Shown here one piece after another: positions 17,501-26,863 of a stretch of 49,858 bases of DNA (positions are counted from its first letter, which is position 1; each line of letters opens with the position of its first letter). The notes under the pieces are model-generated. The model was not told where the DNA came from. It was given only the letters and a program-made list of their open reading frames with translations, and did not search any database. Both the position numbers and the translations under genes were made by a program. Source of the DNA: Clostridiales bacterium (GTDB lineage Bacteria > Bacillota > Clostridia > Saccharofermentanales > Saccharofermentanaceae); contig JAGCSR010000013.1 of the NCBI GenBank assembly GCA_017964005.1, positions 1 through 49,858 on the forward strand, in the 5' to 3' direction.

Positions 17501-18238
17501 GGCTCTGGGACAATTCGAGAACGTACATCCGGAGATCTTGACATTCTTCATGGGGAGCGCTTCATACTCGTAGTAATCGAAGTGGTAGGGGGTGAGGACA
17601 TCGAGCTGGATAGCTTCGAAACAGCTCTTGTCGTTCTTTTTCCATTCGTCACCCCAGACCATGTCCTTGAAGGTACAGTTCTTGATCGTAAGACCGTCAA
17701 CAGCGGCAAACTCAGACAGGTGATAGTGTGAGGTGTTCATGACGGTGAGATTGGACAGTGTAACATTCTTGGCGTGCGCGATCTTAAGCAGGGTGGCGCC
17801 CAGCTTGTTGCCGTCGATGGTGCCGTTGGTTATTGTTATGTTGGCGAAAGAATATCCTCTTATGCTGTCTCCTTCTTCACCGAATCGGATGATATTGTGA
17901 GCTTCTCCTCCGCCGTTAGGCACCATCTTGAGTGTAGAACCGTTAAGGTCAAGTGTTATGTTGCTGTACATCTTTATCAGTGAGTTGATGGTATATGTCC
18001 CGCCTGCGGGGAGCTTAAGTGTGTAGATTGAAGAAGAAGAGGCAGAGCCTTTGATCTCCTGGATCTTGGTGTTGATCGCCTGACAGGGGTTATTTGCCAG
18101 TTCATCTTCGGTAAATGTGTAGGATTGTCCCGCAGCCTGAACGTCCCTTTTAGAAAGAGCAGATGCTGCCGGTATGATAAGTGCGGCTGACAGCAGGGCT
18201 GTAACTAAAGCACGAATGATGTTCTTTGTTCTAAGCAT
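14546..18238 (-). CDS. Secreted parallel beta-helix repeat protein with three C-terminal SLH repeats
   Basis: 1230 residues when started at the ATG whose complement ends at 18238, preceded by GGAGG at proper spacing; the in-frame ATG 14 codons upstream has no ribosome binding site. A signal peptide (~35 residues, ending near SALSKRDVQAAG) leads to a right-handed parallel beta-helix of the NosD/pectate-lyase-like kind. An irregular N-terminal part (~50-420) with NITNGTIDGNK and ITGNTI turns is followed by about 25 regular ~22-residue rungs of the form NTI..SG..GI.V. (~420-1030). Residues ~1045-1230 hold three SLH repeats (VVKGYDNQTKFKP, IVEGYKDGTFGP, ILAGYPDGTFKP), which attach proteins to cell-wall polymers. 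Ligand or enzymatic activity is not evident. Confidence 0.92.
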   Translation of the reverse strand: MLRTKNIIRALVTALLSAALIIPAASALSKRDVQAAGQSYTFTEDELANNPCQAINTKIQEIKGSASSSSIYTLKLPAGGTYTINSLIKMYSNITLDLNGSTLKMVPNGGGEAHNIIRFGEEGDSIRGYSFANITITNGTIDGNKLGATLLKIAHAKNVTLSNLTVMNTSHYHLSEFAAVDGLTIKNCTFKDMVWGDEWKKNDKSCFEAIQLDVLTPYHFDYYEYEALPMKNVKISGCTFSNCPRAIGSHTSIVNAPFTNISITDNTITGCKSAAIQGCYWSNVTITGNTIKECPRGIAFYSVNGNGGEGSSAIGSFLAGDIDSTWEGSSSIPSDYRTPGDMKINISNNTISLNADKDLTSYSRAGIMIGGTDYKNQKLNPEDGSGIIPTGNYFINGVTIKDNNITTGGAGIRAWDTQNITISNNTVNGSKASSDTDHGISCDGDCKNVTITSNTVKNTKGDGIQISKSSDVAVKSNTVNTSSAVGIRFNNGSKATALESNKISNTSSTGILLSGTSVVPSIKDNTIADSGESGIKVSNTSECADITGNTIQNSTKNGIAVSSSGIVKGAITSNKVSGSKSNAIAVTDSGKAASVTNNTVTNTTGDHAIFISGGASISGNVSGNSVTQVVKNGIYVSGAATVAGSITDNTVVAAGESGIKVSNASTQAKEIKNNTVESSGTNGIMISDGAKLTGDIVSNKVTGTGKHGIIVSDAGSSVANVKSNTVADTKATGIILTLSSTTNSVASNTITNAGDAGVKICEKSTADIVSDNNVDTSATNGIALSTGAKILTAIRSNTITSPQTNGIAVSDEAVCATIDSNTIKSAKVNGIFIFKAAKITNSITSNTISSVAESGIKISNTGTTVTKIMSNKLSGAKIHGIMINDSGKITDSVASNTISDAKKNGIFVCDAASAATLSKNTISNPGDCGIKIGDSSTSVTNISDNTITKPATQGILVNNRAKVTGKINGNTISNSGDAAIKVCDKAKTKTIASNKISYSNGEASIMVSSGASVTNIKNNSITFPSDKQNAISVDSKSSVTNNSGNSIFRFTDVVNTSDFWFKPTYSLAGKGVVKGYDNQTKFKPANECTRAQMVTFLWRLSGCPAPKAKKCKFSDIKSSDYFFKAVIWGNEQGIVEGYKDGTFGPQIVCMRKHAVTFMWRMAGKPEPQSKKNKFSDVKMNDYFYKATLWASEKNILAGYPDGTFKPDGKCLRRQMVTFLDKYDVNVNNNK

Positions 18239-18501
18239 ATTCGGTATCCTCCGATCGATCTTTTGTGATCTTTCAGTCATTTTACCTCAGCAGGCTCATG
18301 AGTTTGGGGCATAATGAGGCATTTTTACATTTTGTTTTATATTTATTTATCTTGTTAATTATATACTCTGAGATTTATTGTGCAAGAATATAAGCGATAA
18401 GTCCGTTAATTGGTACAGATGTAAGGGGCCTTCCAAATCAATGTTTATTTATGCCGGCAGGTAGGCTATCATAGGTCTAAGAAAGAGTTTGCGAGGGATT
18501 T

Positions 18502-21500
18502 ATGATCACTGTAAGGTACTATCAGGGAACGGATTGCATAACACCTTATATCATCGGATATGAGGTCTCGAGACTGTCTGATGAAGACAGTGTTTATTTT
18601 GTTTCGCCTGAATATGCTAAAGCTCAGGTGGAGAAGATGGTATTGGAATCTCTCGCTTCGCGGTTCCCGGATCCTGTGACGGTTCATGGCGGATCTGCTG
18701 ATATGACCCTGTCTTCGGCATTTACATCGGGAGATGTTACCAGTTTTATCAGACTTGCCAATGACGTTTTGGGTACTTGCGGACGCTTGAATATCGCTCC
18801 CGGAGGAGATGTGGAACTTCGTAACGCGATCTGTTCCGTTCTCACCGGGTATAAGGACGATCTCAAGAAACTGGCAGGTTTTGCCGGACGGTACGAATAT
18901 ATTAACGGTCTCATCAACATCATAGGGGATTTCGTCCGGTACGGGATAGGTCCGAAGCAGCTTATGGAAGCGGTCGAGTCTTGCGGCAGTGATAATGAGG
19001 ATTACAAAGCCAAGATCTCGGATATAGCATTCATTATGGAGAAGATCGAGTTAATGAATGACACCTACGATCTTTCTCTTATGACAGACCCCATCAAGAA
19101 TGCCGCCGATGTACTGGCAGAGTTTAAGGAAGATGGTTCTAAGCTTGAACTTCGAAGGTTCAGACACATCAAGGACCTGGCATCCTCAAGATTTGTCTTT
19201 ATCGGTTTCGGTTCATCGAGACTTCTGACACCCCATGAGAGTGCATTTATCAGGGTGTTGTCGGAGATGGGTGCAGATATTATCTTTTACACAATCGGGG
19301 CTCCGGAGGACAGGTCAGCTCCGGGAATCTATTCGGTAGGCAATGACTTCCTGGATATCATGGTATCCGGATTCGGCGCGGTAAAGGAACCCTTTATTCC
19401 GGATCAGGATGAGACGGATCCTGTCCTTAAGAGCTGTATCGAAGCCTTTGTAGCCGGTGACAGCAGAAAGCTTCCTGACAGGGATTCCCTTATGGACAAG
19501 ATCATCTTGTCCCAAATATCTGATGCTGACGACAGGATCGGATATGTAATGAACGAGATCATAGATCTTACACGTAACAAAGGGTACAGATATAAGGATA
19601 TCAGGATAGTATGCTGCGATGATGATCTTATGTCATCGATCACGAGTGTTGCAGAGGTGTTCGGGCTGGATCTGTTCATAGATAAGAGAGTCGAACTCAT
19701 AGATACGGTTATTCCTATGTTTGCGGAGACTATCCTTCTGCTCCCTCTGACGGGATACTCACTGCCTGTTGTGCTGAGAGCCATGTATTCGGGAATGTTG
19801 AAGATCCCGCCTTATCTTGCGGATGCTTTTGATAACTATTGTCATCTCAAGGCAATTACCGACGGCAGAAGGATGTTCTCCGAGATATTCTATAAGAGAC
19901 CGGAGGAAGCTGAAGGCGAAGAAGGCAAGGGGCGGATCCGTGACAACGAGCCCAAGGTATATATCTATGAGAATACGGTGGCCCGCGATGGAGAAGTCCT
20001 TCCGGAAGGCTTTTATCCTGCAGGGGAGATCTTCTGGGATCATATTGTCTGTGACAGGCTTTTGCCTCTTAAGAAGACAGCTGATGCTATATTCGCGGCA
20101 GATACCTTATCATCCAAAGCCGGACTGTTGATGGAATATCTGGATTCCAACAGAGTCTATATTGAAGCGTTAAGAGATGAGTACCAGGAACAGAAGATGG
20201 ATACTCAGGCTCAGGCTCTGGTAAGGGGCTATGATGAGATGATGAAGCTTCTGGCATCATTTACCCATGAGATGAATGATATCCCTGTTACACAGGCTTC
20301 TATGATTTCCCTGGTCAGAACTGATATGAAGAACAAGACGGAAGGGACGATCCCGTTAAGGATCGATTCTGTTGAGATAACTAAGCCCAAGAGGGCTTAT
20401 ATATCTCCATGCAAGGTCCTGTTTATTATCGGAGCCGACAGATCCAATTTCCCCAGCGGCAGGATAACCGACGGGATAATCAGCAGTGAGGAACTTAAGA
20501 CACTGCAGGGATCTTTGAAGGATATAAGACTTCCTGACAAAGCCGAGTCTTCACTGAAGGAACAGTTCGTATCTTCCTGTCTGATGATGGGTACCGCGAC
20601 GGATAAGATCTATATGGTCCATGAATTCGGACAGTCTATGTCACGCGTATATGATTTCTTCAGGGACAAGATCGAGACCAAAGATTATAAGATCGCTGCA
20701 AACCAATTCAGGCTCTTATCCTGTGACGATCCGGTCGACGGGCGATATACTTTTGTAAGCACATACATTTCTTCTGCGGATATGGCCGTGTTTGCCGGGA
20801 AGAAGATGAGATGCAGCGTGTCAGCTTTGGAGCAGTTCAATAACTGTCACTTCCAATATATGGCGGAACGTGTCCTGAGAGCCAAAGAACGTGAAGATAA
20901 TACGGAAGTCAGGGCCAACGCTATAGGTACGGTCATTCATGCAATGTTCGAGAACGGGATCAAGGATACCGGGATCAAGACCACAGCTGACCTGAACAGG
21001 TATTGCGAACAGTTTATTAAGGACGGTGTTTTCGATGAGGCGGAACTGGACCGTATAACCGAATCGACATTCAAGGAGGCGGTCAATCCCAAGGATGTTC
21101 CCTCTGCTTATGATTCTGAAGGTAAAGATGACGCTCTTTTCGTTCAAAGAGAAGGAAGGAAGATCAAGAGGATCTTCCGCTGGATGTATCCTGAAGTCAT
21201 AAAGGAATGCCAACAGTCCGGATATGTTCCCTCAGGCTTTGAAGCTGAGCTTGGTGAAGGTGATTATTCGTTCAGCATAAAGACATCTTCAGGTATGACA
21301 TTCATATTCTCCGGCTTTATCGACAGATATGATATCAGGGAGAATGATGACGGGTCCGGTTCTGTAAGGGTAGTGGACTATAAGACAGGCAAGAAGAGCA
21401 TATCGATGCCGGCTCTTGTGGAAGGTACACAGATACAGCTTCCGGTATATTCTCATATGCTTATGAACGGACTTGTAAAGAACGGGGATTACCGTCTTTC

Positions 21501-21897
21501 CAATTACGGATATCTTCCCGTGAATATGGGAGCGGCCAAAAACCAGGAACTGAAGTTTAGTCCTAAGATGCTGGTGAATGAGGTCAAACCCGGGGATAAG
21601 GATAAGATGCTTTCCGACAATATCGGACTTATCTCGGAATATGCCATGACGACTGTGGTCAACAGCTGTGATGAGATCGCGCGGGGAAGAGCTGATGCAA
21701 ATGTCAGCCCGAAGGGTAAATGTGAATATTGCAGATACAAAGGTCTTTGCGGTAATGATGCATCGAATCCGAGGACCAGAGAAGGATCGCCTATTTTGCC
21801 GGAACACTTCGGGGCAGGAAGTAAAGACAGTGTGAACCAATTGATCGGCAACATCAGGGAATATCTGGATAAGAACGATGAAGGGCAAGAGGAATAA
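18502..21897 (+). CDS. addB: AddB, ATP-dependent helicase/nuclease subunit B
   Basis: 1131 residues; partner of AddA in end resection and Chi-dependent recombination repair. The C-terminal RecB-like nuclease is intact by motif: GTVIHAMFE, GFIDRYDI and VVDYKTGKK, plus the iron-sulfur cysteines of CHFQYMAERVL (upstream) and CEYCRYKGLC (C-terminal, spacing CX2CX5C). The inactivated helicase-like core precedes it. Unusually, the N-terminus (MITVRYYQGTDCITPYIIGYE) has no GxGKT/S, where AddB proteins normally have a Walker A loop such as GRSGSGKT. The addA start lies 6 bp after the stop, so the two are translated as a pair. The identity is secure from the nuclease and Fe-S region and from context. 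Confidence 0.93.
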   Translation: MITVRYYQGTDCITPYIIGYEVSRLSDEDSVYFVSPEYAKAQVEKMVLESLASRFPDPVTVHGGSADMTLSSAFTSGDVTSFIRLANDVLGTCGRLNIAPGGDVELRNAICSVLTGYKDDLKKLAGFAGRYEYINGLINIIGDFVRYGIGPKQLMEAVESCGSDNEDYKAKISDIAFIMEKIELMNDTYDLSLMTDPIKNAADVLAEFKEDGSKLELRRFRHIKDLASSRFVFIGFGSSRLLTPHESAFIRVLSEMGADIIFYTIGAPEDRSAPGIYSVGNDFLDIMVSGFGAVKEPFIPDQDETDPVLKSCIEAFVAGDSRKLPDRDSLMDKIILSQISDADDRIGYVMNEIIDLTRNKGYRYKDIRIVCCDDDLMSSITSVAEVFGLDLFIDKRVELIDTVIPMFAETILLLPLTGYSLPVVLRAMYSGMLKIPPYLADAFDNYCHLKAITDGRRMFSEIFYKRPEEAEGEEGKGRIRDNEPKVYIYENTVARDGEVLPEGFYPAGEIFWDHIVCDRLLPLKKTADAIFAADTLSSKAGLLMEYLDSNRVYIEALRDEYQEQKMDTQAQALVRGYDEMMKLLASFTHEMNDIPVTQASMISLVRTDMKNKTEGTIPLRIDSVEITKPKRAYISPCKVLFIIGADRSNFPSGRITDGIISSEELKTLQGSLKDIRLPDKAESSLKEQFVSSCLMMGTATDKIYMVHEFGQSMSRVYDFFRDKIETKDYKIAANQFRLLSCDDPVDGRYTFVSTYISSADMAVFAGKKMRCSVSALEQFNNCHFQYMAERVLRAKEREDNTEVRANAIGTVIHAMFENGIKDTGIKTTADLNRYCEQFIKDGVFDEAELDRITESTFKEAVNPKDVPSAYDSEGKDDALFVQREGRKIKRIFRWMYPEVIKECQQSGYVPSGFEAELGEGDYSFSIKTSSGMTFIFSGFIDRYDIRENDDGSGSVRVVDYKTGKKSISMPALVEGTQIQLPVYSHMLMNGLVKNGDYRLSNYGYLPVNMGAAKNQELKFSPKMLVNEVKPGDKDKMLSDNIGLISEYAMTTVVNSCDEIARGRADANVSPKGKCEYCRYKGLCGNDASNPRTREGSPILPEHFGAGSKDSVNQLIGNIREYLDKNDEGQEE

Positions 21898-21903
21898 ACA
21901 GAT

Positions 21904-24900
21904 ATGGATTTTTCACGTGCACAGAATAAAGTAATCGGCAATCCCACAGACAATATCTTGGTCTCGGCTGCGGCAGGATCCGGTAAGACTACGGTTTTGG
22001 TCGAGAGGATCATTGAGCGGATAAGGACGGGGCAATTATCGATCGATAATATACTTGTCGTAACCTTTACAAATGATGCAGCCGTAAATATGCAGAGAAA
22101 GATCGAAGAGGCTTTAAGGAAAGAATATAATGACTCCCTGTCGGATAATGAGGCGCACAAAAGATTCGGAGAACAGTTGGATAAACTGTCCAATGCATAT
22201 ATCCAGACCTTTGACAGTTTTTGCACAAGAGTGGTCTCCGAGAGGGGATATGTTTTGGCGGAGAAGGGAATAGACCGTTTTGAACCCGGATTTGCAGTTC
22301 TGGATGAGGGGGAACTTAAACTTTTGCGTTCCCGCGCTGCGGCTGATGCCGTTGAGAATGCTTATCTTAAAGAGGCTTCGGAAGAATGTGACGGCAGAAG
22401 ATCTGATTTTATACTTCTGACAGAAAGATGCGGTGACGGCAGATCTGATGCCGAACTTATAAAGAATCTGGTGGCAACATACGAGAAACTCAGGTGCCTT
22501 GCGGAATACAGAACAAAGATACAGGTGTCTTGCAGTGAATATGAGAATTCATCTGTTGAAGACAGATTATATCCTGTGCTTTCGGCAATTATCGGAAGGC
22601 TTAAGGAGTGTTCTGAACATTTCGATGAGTTTAAGGATATTATCGGCACGGATGATAAGAACTATATTATCGCCAAGGGTAAGCTGAAGCCGGATGCGCG
22701 CACTTCGGAAAGCTGTGCTCTCGTTGACCGTATCCGTGACGGGATACTCAGTGCAGATGCCAAGTTACAATCCAAAGCTCCTGCAGAAGATATTATCAAT
22801 GCATTGATGGCTGTCGATGTAAGTGAAGTCAAAGTCGGAAAGCAATATCTGGATAAAACGCTTCCCGAGGCTCAGGCTTTCCTTGCTGTGTGTAATCTAT
22901 ACAAAGCAAACGGGATCGGTGATTATCAGGGAGCATATGACCTGTCTGACGGATATAACAAGATCTTTAAGATATTTAAGGATAATACGTTCGAAAATCT
23001 GAAACGAATGTCAGAAGAAAACAAGAAAGCGGTAAGAGCTTTTACGGAACTTCTGCTTGATATGGATGACAGATATGCCGCTCTTAAGTACAGCATCAGA
23101 GGAATGGATTTTGCAGATCAGGAATATGCTGCTTCTGATATTTTCGATGATACCGAGGCGTCGGATTATTACCGCAATAAGTTCAGCGAGATATATGTAG
23201 ACGAGTATCAGGATAATACTGATCTTCAGGATGAGATCATAAAGAAGATATCCAGGAACGGCAAGAACGTGTTCCGCGTCGGGGATGTTAAGCAGAGTAT
23301 ATACAGGTTCCGTAACTCCGACCCTTCGATCTTTACCGGGATGCTGGAGCAAATGGAAGAAGATCATTCCCGGGGAACGCCCCTTTACCTCAATGAGAAC
23401 TTCAGGAGCAGGAGGGAGATATTAAACTTTATCAATTTCATCTTCCTGCAGCTGATGGATAAGGAAGTCTGCGGTATAGATTACCCGAAGCAGATGCTCA
23501 ATTTCCCGGACTCTCAAAAAGAATATTTTGATCCTTACTACATACCGGATGTACTCGTTGTTGATCAGACTGTCGACGGTAAAAGCATCGATGAAAGTTC
23601 CGAAGAAGATGCAGATAATGAGGATACTTCTTTTACTGAAGGAGCAGAATTTGCCGGTGTGTCTGAGGATGAAGATCAGGATGTGTACGGAAGCGATGTG
23701 GATTGCCTTAAGTACGGAGTTGAGTCTCTTATCCTTGACTATCTGGCAAAAGATCCCGAGAAGCACAGATTGAGCGATATCTGTGTGCTTACCGAGACCC
23801 GCCGTATGGCCAATTCCGTCACGGAATATCTTAACGACTGCGGAATAGATGCTGCCGGTATTAATATCACTCAGATCTTTACGGATAACGATATCCACAG
23901 GTTGGCTTCGCTAATTATATGTTTGGGGAATTCCTGCAGGGATGAATATTTGCTGGGTGTATTGTTTGCTCCCTTTGAATTCTCTGATTTTACTTTCGAA
24001 GAGGTCGCGCATATCAATGCATACCTTATGGAACGTAATATAGATCTTAAGATCAGTCTTATCGACAGGTTGAGGATATATTGCAGCTTGGCAGATGAAG
24101 AGACTGAGGGTGAACTGTATCTTAGGACAGAGCATTTTATCGATGTGTTCGATGACCTGCGTTCTTTTGCCATGACTTCCGCGATCGCATCCACGGCTGA
24201 AGAAGTCTTCAAAAAGACTCATATCAGGGCTACATTGGAATATAATTTCGGCAACAGCAACAAGATCAATCTGTTCAAAAAATGGCTTGTTTCCAACTTC
24301 GAAAGATTCGGAACTGATATATCCGGTATTGCTTCGGAATTGGAACAGATGAAGATCAAACTGGCAGAAGCGGCCAGTGTAGAGACGAGAGATTCCAATC
24401 CCGATCTGGTTACGGTAATGAATGTACACAAGAGTAAAGGGTTGGAATTCAAGTATGTGATCCTGGTCTTAAAGCCCCAGAAAAAACATTCGGAAAACTC
24501 CGTATCCGGTATCTGCTTCGATGATAAGGACGGATGGAATTCGGATTGGTATGATGATAAAAAACTTTGCCGTAAGACGTCTATCGAGATGATCCTCAAG
24601 AATGAGAAGATCGTTATCGAGGATAACTCGGAGTTGATGCGTCTGCTCTATGTCGCGCTGACCCGCGCCCAGAACAAACTGTCAATAGTAATGAGTGCCG
24701 CTTCCGGTGGAGGCAAGACCGATCAGCCTTTCGTGGCCGCAAGTGAAAACGCAAGACTTATGGCATATCCGGAACTTAAGAGACCCGAGACTATTCTGCG
24801 CGCCAAGACAGGAGGAACACTGTATTTCATGCTCCTTGCGCTTATGAGGACTCCTTACTGGAACAATGCTCTTGAAGCCAGGTTCGGTGAGACCGGAATT

Positions 24901-25827
24901 ACTTGTCAGGATGCATTGACTCCGGTAGATAAGGATACATTCAAGGATCTTCTTGATGATAACGATCCGGTAACTGTTGCAACACTGGTTCAGGGTTATC
25001 CTGATGATTTTGATGAAGACTTTGAAGACTATGACGGTCCGGATCTTTACGGTTCTGATGAAGAAGATGATGAACCGTTTGACTTTGATGATCTTGATGA
25101 TTTCGATGAAGATGACGAAGACAGTGTACCGGTCGATCCTTCAAAGATTGAAGCATATAAATATCAGAAGGAATGCGAGATACCTTTTAAGGTTTCCGTT
25201 ACGGCAGTTGCTTCGGGAAACTTTACCAGAACGACTCACGTTGATATGAATATCCGTTCCAGGGAAGAATACGGACATGGCAGGAAAAAACTGTCTTCTG
25301 CCGCAAAAGGTACGATCCTTCATATCCTTATGCGGGCTGCGGAACCTGAAGACATTTTGTCAGATTATGAAGGTACGGTTGATGCACTGATACAGGAAGG
25401 TTTCTTTGCGGGAGCTGACGCTGCATCCGTAAGGGAGGTTTGTTCCGAATTCAAAGAGGGTGTTAAGTCGTTTTTCGCAAGTGATATCGGCAGAAGACTT
25501 GAAGATGCTGACAAAAAGAACATGGCGAAGTATGAATACCCGCTCGTATTCTCTGTTTACAGTGATCCCGAAGAACCTGAAAGAGGAAGTGTTCTTGTGC
25601 AGGGAATTGCAGACCTTGTATTCGGAGAGGACGACGGATTGGTCATATTGGACTACAAGACAGATAATCTTCCCGGTATGAATGAAGTACAGAGGGAAGA
25701 AGAAGCAAGGAAGAGACATTCCGTACAGATAGATTCTTATGCTCAGGCTTTTGCCAAGAGCGGTAAGAAGGTCAAAGAGAAGTGGATATATCTTGTCAGG
25801 TATTCACAGTTCGTGAGGATCTTATAA
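21904..25827 (+). CDS. addA: AddA, ATP-dependent helicase/nuclease subunit A
   Basis: 1307 residues, slightly longer than B. subtilis AddA (about 1230). UvrD-like SF1A helicase: SAAAGSGKTTVLVERI (Walker A, ~24-31), VVTFTNDAA, VDEYQD (Walker B), GDVKQSIYRFR, VHKSKGLEFKYVIL and LLYVALTRAQNKL. The C-terminal nuclease has GTILHILMRA, QGIADLVF and ILDYKTDN. Two very acidic segments interrupt it: around residues 560-605 (ESSEEDADNEDTS) and around 1035-1080, just before the nuclease domain, where about 30 of 45 residues are Asp/Glu. These account for the extra length. Its last 6 bp overlap the convergent tadA gene. Confidence 0.96.
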   Translation: MDFSRAQNKVIGNPTDNILVSAAAGSGKTTVLVERIIERIRTGQLSIDNILVVTFTNDAAVNMQRKIEEALRKEYNDSLSDNEAHKRFGEQLDKLSNAYIQTFDSFCTRVVSERGYVLAEKGIDRFEPGFAVLDEGELKLLRSRAAADAVENAYLKEASEECDGRRSDFILLTERCGDGRSDAELIKNLVATYEKLRCLAEYRTKIQVSCSEYENSSVEDRLYPVLSAIIGRLKECSEHFDEFKDIIGTDDKNYIIAKGKLKPDARTSESCALVDRIRDGILSADAKLQSKAPAEDIINALMAVDVSEVKVGKQYLDKTLPEAQAFLAVCNLYKANGIGDYQGAYDLSDGYNKIFKIFKDNTFENLKRMSEENKKAVRAFTELLLDMDDRYAALKYSIRGMDFADQEYAASDIFDDTEASDYYRNKFSEIYVDEYQDNTDLQDEIIKKISRNGKNVFRVGDVKQSIYRFRNSDPSIFTGMLEQMEEDHSRGTPLYLNENFRSRREILNFINFIFLQLMDKEVCGIDYPKQMLNFPDSQKEYFDPYYIPDVLVVDQTVDGKSIDESSEEDADNEDTSFTEGAEFAGVSEDEDQDVYGSDVDCLKYGVESLILDYLAKDPEKHRLSDICVLTETRRMANSVTEYLNDCGIDAAGINITQIFTDNDIHRLASLIICLGNSCRDEYLLGVLFAPFEFSDFTFEEVAHINAYLMERNIDLKISLIDRLRIYCSLADEETEGELYLRTEHFIDVFDDLRSFAMTSAIASTAEEVFKKTHIRATLEYNFGNSNKINLFKKWLVSNFERFGTDISGIASELEQMKIKLAEAASVETRDSNPDLVTVMNVHKSKGLEFKYVILVLKPQKKHSENSVSGICFDDKDGWNSDWYDDKKLCRKTSIEMILKNEKIVIEDNSELMRLLYVALTRAQNKLSIVMSAASGGGKTDQPFVAASENARLMAYPELKRPETILRAKTGGTLYFMLLALMRTPYWNNALEARFGETGITCQDALTPVDKDTFKDLLDDNDPVTVATLVQGYPDDFDEDFEDYDGPDLYGSDEEDDEPFDFDDLDDFDEDDEDSVPVDPSKIEAYKYQKECEIPFKVSVTAVASGNFTRTTHVDMNIRSREEYGHGRKKLSSAAKGTILHILMRAAEPEDILSDYEGTVDALIQEGFFAGADAASVREVCSEFKEGVKSFFASDIGRRLEDADKKNMAKYEYPLVFSVYSDPEEPERGSVLVQGIADLVFGEDDGLVILDYKTDNLPGMNEVQREEEARKRHSVQIDSYAQAFAKSGKKVKEKWIYLVRYSQFVRIL

Positions 25828-26343
25828 GTAATCTTTCTTCGCGTCCCTGATCCTGATGTTGCGGAAGAAATCCTTCATCATGGATGAACACTGGTCTTCG
25901 AGAATGCCGCCTTCGAATTCGACTTTATGATTATGCCCGTGCTCGACATTGAATATGTCGTTGCAGGAGCACACCGCTCCGCTCTTGGGTTCATAGGCTC
26001 CGAAGTACACTTTGCGAATGCGGCTCTGGATTATCGCTCCGGCACACATTGTGCACGGTTCCAAAGTTACATACATATCACAGTCGCACAGCCTGAAGTC
26101 GCCGATCTTACGGCAGGCTTTATCTATAGCGATGACTTCTGCGTGCGCGATAGCATTGCCCCGGGTAAGCCTCAAGTTATGGGCTCTTACGAGGATCTTG
26201 CCGTCTTTTACTATAACGCAGCCTATGGGACACTCGGACAGAGCGACAGCTTTCTCTGCCTCGATTATCGCTTCGAGCATGAAGCGCTCATGTTCCGTTG
26301 CCGGAGATAGATCCGGGAATAATGATGATCTTCTTTTGGCCAT
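25822..26343 (-). CDS. tadA: tRNA-specific adenosine deaminase TadA
   Basis: 173 residues. Converts A34 to inosine in tRNA-Arg(ACG). The zinc/catalytic site is complete: H67 and E69 in the HAE motif, C97 and C100 in EPCTMC. Other family blocks are AHNLRLTRGNAIAHAE and IQSRIRKVYFGAYEPKSGA. The N-terminal ~18 residues (MAKRRSSLFPDLSPATEH) extend beyond the usual start; the internal codon for MLEAII could be an alternative, but the upstream ATG is kept because the extension stays open. Convergent with addA, with a 6-bp overlap of the 3' ends and no terminator between. The next gene on this strand is 9 bp upstream. Confidence 0.94.
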   Translation of the reverse strand: MAKRRSSLFPDLSPATEHERFMLEAIIEAEKAVALSECPIGCVIVKDGKILVRAHNLRLTRGNAIAHAEVIAIDKACRKIGDFRLCDCDMYVTLEPCTMCAGAIIQSRIRKVYFGAYEPKSGAVCSCNDIFNVEHGHNHKVEFEGGILEDQCSSMMKDFFRNIRIRDAKKDYL

Positions 26344-26352
26344 GAACTGATA

Positions 26353-26790
26353 TCAGAACCCATTGTCCAGATCGGCCAGAGGATCGTCACCTATGTTCTG
26401 TTCATCAGGTGCGGAAGGAGTGGCATTATCTGAACTGTAAGGATAGAAGGTGACATTTGTTCCGCAGAACATACATCTTCCGACCATAGGTGTCTGTTCG
26501 CCTTCACGTACGTTCTTGCCGCAGCGTGGGCATATAGCAACATCATCAACATATGAGAACTTGTATCCGCCACTGATGACCGCATCTATCTTGGCATTGA
26601 GCTGATCCTGTGATATGCCCTGTTCCGTCATCAGTTCCCACATGGCATGCTGAATGATCTCGAGCTTAAGGAGCTGTGACCTCAGAACGCTTATTGATCT
26701 GTTGGCATCTGCGGCGCGGTCCATGGATCTGGATGCTTTGAAACTCTGGTTTAACTGTTCTGCGAAGCCGCTGGTATCTCCACGATACAT
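26353..26790 (-). CDS. Small zinc-ribbon protein of unknown function
   Basis: 145 residues, ATG preceded by AGGGGG at a slightly long spacing. The N-terminal ~80 residues are helical (SISVLRSQLLKLEIIQHAMWELM), followed by a Cys4 ribbon CPRCGKNV...GRCMFCGTNVTFYP (~residues 88-118) and an acidic tail ending ADLDNGF. No signal or membrane segment. It lies 9 bp from tadA on the same strand, so the two are probably one transcript. It may be a nucleic-acid- or protein-binding adaptor, but nothing in the sequence fixes this. Confidence 0.75.
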   Translation of the reverse strand: MYRGDTSGFAEQLNQSFKASRSMDRAADANRSISVLRSQLLKLEIIQHAMWELMTEQGISQDQLNAKIDAVISGGYKFSYVDDVAICPRCGKNVREGEQTPMVGRCMFCGTNVTFYPYSSDNATPSAPDEQNIGDDPLADLDNGF

Positions 26791-26863
26791 AATCTTGTCC
26801 CCCTTAGTCTTTGGTTAACATAATTATACATTACACAAAAATCTTTTAAAATATTTTATTTAC

